Shown piece by piece: positions 21,056-25,556 of a stretch of DNA of 25,556 nt. Source of the DNA: Elysia marginata (Eukaryota > Mollusca > Gastropoda > Plakobranchidae). The stretch's first letter is position 1; each line of letters begins with the position of its first letter. The DNA is taken from positions 355,217-380,772 of the forward strand of contig BMAT01002294.1 in NCBI GenBank assembly GCA_019649035.1, read 5' to 3'. The notes beneath the pieces were generated by a model that saw only the letters and a program-made list of their open reading frames with translations, made no database searches and had not been told where the DNA came from. A program made the translations under genes and the position numbers.

Positions 21056-21821
21056 CGATAGAGACAGCGAAGGCAATTCGAAAAGTATGCAGAAGCCTTT
21101 AAATTACTAAAAATTGTGTAACATTTGCTTTAAAAAGTGGAAATTTTAGGCGTTATATGCAAAAAGTCACAAGACGTGGGGGAAAAACAACAAAGCAGTA
21201 TGCGTATAAGATAGTGCAAACCATCGAGCTAGTATGATACTCTATTCCTTCATAGATCGTACGTGTTAAACAAACAAGTAATCAATACACGCGGCTCTGC
21301 TCGATCGAGATACGAAAAAGATCACGGGATTTTTGTCATTATCTTCTAGACAGTAGTAATATAGTCAGACAGCATGTCACCAACACACAGCAACATTTTA
21401 TGTTTTTATCCATTTGAATGACATCTTAACCCAGTTTTGACAAAACGAGTTTTTCTCTTTTTGTTTATCATTTTAAAGAAATGTATTATACTTTTCACTA
21501 ATTGACGTTTCAAATTGTGTTACAACCATGTAGCGGATGCACTGTAAAAAAGGCAGAATACAAATAGAGGGGTGTATATAGAAGAGTGTACAATTTAATA
21601 CAGATGAAACCGGTTAGTGAGAATCTCTTAAGTAATACCAAATAAGTATTCTAATGATGCACAAAAAGTGAGGTATATTTATGTGTAGACAAATTTCTGC
21701 TTCTTTATTATTACATTATCTCTCTTCCTTACTCTAGCTTGCATATTCACATGCATAAACAAAATGATTGTATGGACCAAAGACATGTCTGTGTGGGTAG
21801 CAAACAAAAGGGAAACCTTCT
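21056..21821. other. Non-coding AT-rich sequence
   Basis: I see nothing gene-like. Its last 100 bases may belong to the body of the SINE remnant that follows. Confidence 0.5.
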
Positions 21822-21895
21822 ATAACGCTTTGAGCTACAAAAGAAAAATAATGCGCTATATAAATCTTTTTTTTTAATATTTACTATTATTACAT
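21822..21895 (+). mobile_element. SINE 3'-tail remnant, second copy
   Basis: The sequence aacgctttgagc ... atgcgctatataaat followed by a T run and an att-rich microsatellite-like end matches the layout of the tail of the SINE at 18141-18462 (gtgcttagagc ... agcgctatataaa). No A or B box is recognisable upstream, so this is a 5'-truncated or diverged copy, or a member of another family sharing the same 3' domain. Its upstream limit is uncertain. Confidence 0.6.
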
Positions 21896-22659
21896 TGTAA
21901 AACTCATGGAACTTTTATTTCATAAGGTGAAACTTTATTTAAGTCCAATTTGACTTAAAATTAAACGAAACAAGAAAAAAATTACCCAAACACCTTAAAA
22001 ATAACTTCAAAATATTAGAAATGTGGATAATAATTTCGGTTTAGGAGGTTTCTACTGAAGTGCTTTCGATATATAATGAATGATAGAGCGAAACATTGTT
22101 AATGTTCCTAACACTATAGTGAAACAAATTTAAGTCCCAAAATGAAGGTTTTGGTTCATTTTCCTGTAATAACTATAATGGTGTGTACTAAAAGGCGCTT
22201 TCACTTTCTTGTCAAATTAAAATTTACAATATTATAATTATATTTACTTATTTTTCGCATCATCCATTTTAATAACCAAACCTCCATTATTTGCAGTTGC
22301 AAAGCTTGCAGAGACTTTTTTTCAGACTCATATTGTCAATTTCACATTAGCTTTAGGCTTATGTACTTAAATTCGTGGGATTGATTTATTTACATTGCAT
22401 ATCCCCACGTTCTTATAGCAATCCCTACAGCATGCGTTTTAGCTTATTAAAAATTCAGCAATGTATTCCAAGATCAGAGGTCACATAGGCTTTTTGTGTT
22501 GTCTTTTTCTAAATACTGTTTTACCCTATAGCAAAAAATCAGTTAGTCTTCTACTCTGATTTTTTTTCAATTCAAGTGGGTTTTTTTTCGGTTCAACCGT
22601 AAAAATTTATGAGATAAACCGCTTCAATAAACAATAAAGCTCTCTCTTTTTGTGGCGGC
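21896..22659. other. Non-coding AT-rich sequence
   Basis: I see nothing beyond short homopolymer runs. Confidence 0.5.
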
Positions 22660-22960
22660 GCTAATTGAGGATCGGGTTTCCCCCGTTTTGATACGCGCAA
22701 CGGCCTTCGTGGAGGTCTTGTAACACGAGACACGGGTTTCCTATCGATACAGTTTACACGCTTACGTCAATCGCCTGCTGCTTTGCTGGTGGGAGAAACT
22801 GTTTACACATACATATGTACTGTGCTCACATTTCTCGCTCATTGTGACCAGTTCCAGGAGGATGCTGTGACACGAGCGCGGCTTACAGCAGGTGCGAAAA
22901 TCTTGCGAAAATGAATGTCATATGCGAACAAGGTAATCCTGAAGCGCCCGTGCCAAAATG
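22660..22960. promoter_or_regulatory. GC-richer candidate regulatory patch with FOX and CRE-like sites
   Basis: The stretch includes an ATF/CREB-type ttacgtca (22762-22769), two related gtttacac sequences (22752 and 22801; the second completes a forkhead tgtttac), and several CpG-containing runs. It differs from the flanking AT-rich DNA and shows no coding signal. A regulatory role is inference. Confidence 0.2.
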
Positions 22961-23025
22961 ATAATTCACTTCTTACTTCTTAGTTGCGTTGAAACAAGAC
23001 AAAACCCGCGAGACGAGGACTTACG

Positions 23026-23047
23026 CCCCCCCCCCCACCACCACCAC
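23026..23047. repeat. Poly-C run followed by CCA repeats
   Basis: Eleven C bases followed by (CCA)n. The 110-codon frame at 22958-23290 runs through this tract and is not credible as protein. Confidence 0.9.
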
Positions 23048-23369
23048 GAAATTGTGTGCTTTAGAACGAAACCAGATCTTTATATTGGAAAAACATTAAT
23101 GCCGTACGCACAAGGGGTCAATTTCTTTAATAGCAAGTTGAATACCTTAAAACAATTTTCTCAGACTTTATTTTGGTTGTTAGAGTTTTCTCCTCGTGAA
23201 CTTAAAGTTTTTATTTGTTTGCTATTCACCATTACATCACTCAACACACCCTTTTTATATGAACAGTCTCTTGCAATATGTGATACGTGATCTGCGGGTA
23301 GAAAAGTTCGTGAGGTTTTTTCGTAGTTTCTTTGTCCCGAACTTAAGAAATAACAACTAATGCGCCAGC

Positions 23370-23600
23370 AGATCTGTTGGTCCACCAAGTGGCGACGTCT
23401 GATATGCTAATGAGTACCACCCCTTTCTCCCCTTTACAATCGACAGTGTCATCCATAACTGTCACAACTGCACACTGGGGCGCCTGACAGGGGCAAATAA
23501 CTCTGTCAATTATCGCCCCACTTAACGGTGGATTATCCGCCTCTACCCTCCGATCTGAAAACCTACTCAAGGGAACAGGACAAGTTGGACAGTCAAACAT
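23370..23600. promoter_or_regulatory. GC-richer patch with a CTCF-like core
   Basis: The sequence ccaccaagtggc (23382-23393) differs at one position from the bilaterian CTCF core. An octamer-like atgctaat (23404-23411) lies close by. Reading frames of about 70 and 109 codons overlap the patch on opposite strands, but neither resembles a known protein nor has good splice signals. It may be a regulatory or boundary element, or simply older unique sequence. Confidence 0.2.
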
Positions 23601-24021
23601 CAGGTTTCGAACACACGGCAAGAGTAAGCCACTGCCTAAAATGTCCAGAGTATCGAGGGCATTGGCAAACACTGAGCCTGGTCACTCGAATGCTAAAATA
23701 TCATGACGCACTTCCAGATAGGGACACCTAACATGGGACGTGTTGTGTGCGTATAAGTGTAAAAGCTTAAAATGTCTGGAATCCCATGGGAGAGGAGTAT
23801 TTAGAAGATTCTTTTCCGACACAAAAATGTTATTTTATATCCTTTACTTTTTTGTTTAAAATTTTGTGGATACTTTGCTGCATTTAGTGTTATGAAAACG
23901 CTTTCTTTGAACACAATTAGGAAGATGTGCAAAAATATTTCTTTTAGGCTTTGCAAGCAGTTAAAATTAAATTAATCAATTTCTTTTATTGAAAAAAAAA
24001 TCAACTCCAAAAGAACATATG
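23601..24021. other. Non-coding sequence
   Basis: It grades from moderately GC-rich to AT-rich. I see no exon. Confidence 0.5.
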
Positions 24022-24072
24022 CTAGGCCGTTAGTATGGTGGCCTAGAAAATATGCCTATTGGTGCAATAGGC
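24022..24072. repeat. Two adjacent perfect hairpins
   Basis: The first hairpin pairs ctaggcc (24022-24028) with ggcctag (24040-24046) across an 11-base loop. The second pairs gcctattg (24054-24061) with caataggc (24065-24072) across three bases. Eight bases later comes ctga (24081-24084), an arrangement reminiscent of a Helitron 3' end, but the next base is G and not the expected T. Identity is unresolved. Confidence 0.5.
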
Positions 24073-24158
24073 GTGAGCGACTGAGTTTAAAAAGCAATAG
24101 TTATAAAATGATCGAGATTCGTCGACCTTAACTAGAGTATAACACTGACAGAAAGGAT

Positions 24159-24223
24159 AACAGAGAGCGAGAGAGAGAATAGAGAGCACAAGTAATGATA
24201 CAAAGAGCAGTGGGGGGGGGGGG
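24159..24223. repeat. GA microsatellite and 12-G homopolymer
   Basis: A (GA)n run (24159-24184) is followed after 27 bases by twelve G (24212-24223), next to the possible minus-strand SINE. Confidence 0.9.
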
Positions 24224-24340
24224 AGATACCCCTGCTGGCAGTGTTGACCACTGGCCAGGTGAGATCATTAGCCTTTTGGTCAGGCTGCCTGGTTCAGTGT
24301 TAGGCAACATTATCGACTGAGCCAATTAGCGTCCTGGACA
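24213..24340 (-). mobile_element. Possible tRNA-derived repeat on the minus strand
   Basis: Read on the minus strand, the sequence from about 24340 has a good A-box match (tggctcagtcgataa) placed about seven bases after a plausible acceptor strand. Hairpin-forming segments follow (tgcct/aggca, agcct/aggct), but the B box is not convincing. It runs into a 12-G homopolymer and a GA microsatellite, a frequent setting for SINE ends. It may be a diverged SINE or chance. Confidence 0.35.
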
Positions 24341-25392
24341 GACCGTACACAATCATAGTCCTCTTAGATCACTGACAGACAAGCCCAGCATAGGATGGAA
24401 GCCTTGATACCTTAACATAGCCTTTTTGAGTGTTTTTGTATATGTGTCACAAGAGTGTATAGGCATTGTTTGTTGAGCTGACTAGATGTAGACGATAAAT
24501 CTCCTGATTACCTGCGCTTTATCCTCTAGAGTTAGAGTTGCGATAACTAACTGAAAATGGCAACATACTATTTTCTTTCTTTATTAGAATGTATTGGGTC
24601 AAATCGGCTATTGTCTATGCATATATAAAATTTACAAGTGTTCTTGCTATTACCGTTAGGTATACCTTTCTATTGAAAGATTCTTCTTTGGAATTGGTCC
24701 AGATAAACCCTTGACTATAAAGACAAAAAAGTCAACGAAGGCCGTTTAGTTTTAAGAATTTCTGGGGTTATTTTGTTCGTTTTGTTTTTGTTTTTGTTTG
24801 TTTTTTCTTTGTTTGGTTATGTTGCTAACACAAGAAAAATCTTTATGCCACATTCAGGAAAGTGTGTCCCGAAGATCTATGGCACTTATTTTAAGTACCA
24901 AATTTTTTTGCCGATGGCCATTGAAATTAAATCTGTACACTTGCTGTTAAGATTTTAACCGTGGTAGCGCATGAAGTGGACCTATCTCATTTAAAGATTT
25001 CACAAGTAACTTTTAAAAAGTCTAACCCAGATCATTATAAAACAGAAACTCTTATCAAAAGAAACTTTGTACATGAGGATGTTATTTGAGATTATCCATC
25101 CATCCATCTTTTTACTTCATTTCGTATCTCATTGCATTTAGTACCAATACTTATAGCTTCTTTACTTTACATTGCCGGGTATCTCTGTGTTATATATATG
25201 TGTTTGTATAAACATTGTTCTTTGAAGCAACGCATTACTATGGATTTTCTGGGTCATGTTTATTTTATTGCGTGGGTTTACGAGAACTTGCTCAAAGATT
25301 GTGAAATTCCTATTGTGTTTTTACTTTGCTGGAGGCAATGCGACAAAACTAAGAAATCAATAGACCTGAATTCGATAAGACGAAACAAATTG
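24341..25392. other. Non-coding AT-rich sequence
   Basis: Frames of 61 codons (24773) and 87 codons (25132) are hydrophobic because the DNA is T-rich. The second starts at TTG, and neither resembles a known protein. Confidence 0.5.
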
Positions 25393-25530
25393 TGAAAGAG
25401 GAAAAGAAATGAAAGAGAGATGAAAAAGATATAGAAGATAGGAAAACCGAAAGGCCAAGTTTATGAGATAGTGACACGGAGGGAGAGAAAGAGTGAGACA
25501 GGGAAAGACAAAGATAGAAAGAGAGATATA
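25393..25530. repeat. Purine-rich low-complexity tract
   Basis: Imperfect GA/GAAA-rich sequence continues almost to the window end. It looks like a degraded GA microsatellite. Confidence 0.85.
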
Positions 25531-25556
25531 GCGGACTTTAATCAATATTTTTCATA

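Noticed and set aside
22958..23290. 110-codon ATG frame as a possible cytoplasmic-tail exon
   Set aside because: It runs through a poly-C/CCA tract, and an in-phase join after the nearest acceptor meets a stop.
23343..23731. Opposing frames of 109 and 67 codons as possible exons
   Set aside because: Non-ATG start on the plus strand, no acceptor with a pyrimidine tract, no family resemblance on either strand.

Overview
The window looks like nuclear DNA of a lophotrochozoan invertebrate, most likely a mollusc. The background is AT-rich. Long GA/CT dinucleotide tracts recur throughout. There is a tRNA-derived SINE whose 3' end runs 'gcgctatataaa', a small DNA-transposon derivative, and one spliced gene for a large cell-surface cadherin. 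The taxon is an inference from style and gene type; nothing here fixes a species.

The only well-supported gene is a protocadherin on the plus strand. Exon 1 (11942-12976) encodes a signal peptide, cadherin repeats EC1 and EC2 and the first half of EC3. A 667-bp phase-0 intron (12977-13643) cuts EC3. Exon 2 (13644-15338) encodes the rest of EC3, EC4-EC7, one transmembrane helix and the start of the cytoplasmic tail, and ends at a strong phase-0 donor. Joined, they give 910 residues without a stop. The rest of the tail must lie in exons I cannot identify in the next 10.2 kb, or beyond the window. The protein should be a calcium-dependent adhesion or recognition receptor at the plasma membrane.

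Positions 1-11053 hold no gene I can support. They contain a SINE-head fragment at the very start, GA, GACA, CT and GAA microsatellites, and a few GC-richer patches that could be regulatory. A 123-bp assembly gap (11054-11176) borders a CT tract. Next come a 172-bp MITE with near-matching 27-bp ends and TA duplications (11271-11442), then a likely 5' untranslated segment (11564-11941) before the protocadherin start codon.

Positions 15339-25556 are probably intron of the same gene. They hold a nested inverted repeat (15915-15990), a long CT tract, a full-length SINE (18141-18462), the 3' tail of a second SINE (21822-21895), a compact cluster of POU, TCF, CCAAT and GATA sites (19395-19560), other GC-richer candidate regulatory patches near 20.6-21.05, 22.66-22.96 and 23.37-23.6 kb, and a pair of perfect hairpins at 24.02-24.07 kb.

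I found no sign of a new multigene system. The items most worth a second look are the intron splitting EC3, the unusual calcium-site pattern between EC3 and EC4, the nested inverted repeat after exon 2, the MITE just upstream of the gene, and the transcription-factor-site cluster at 19.4 kb.
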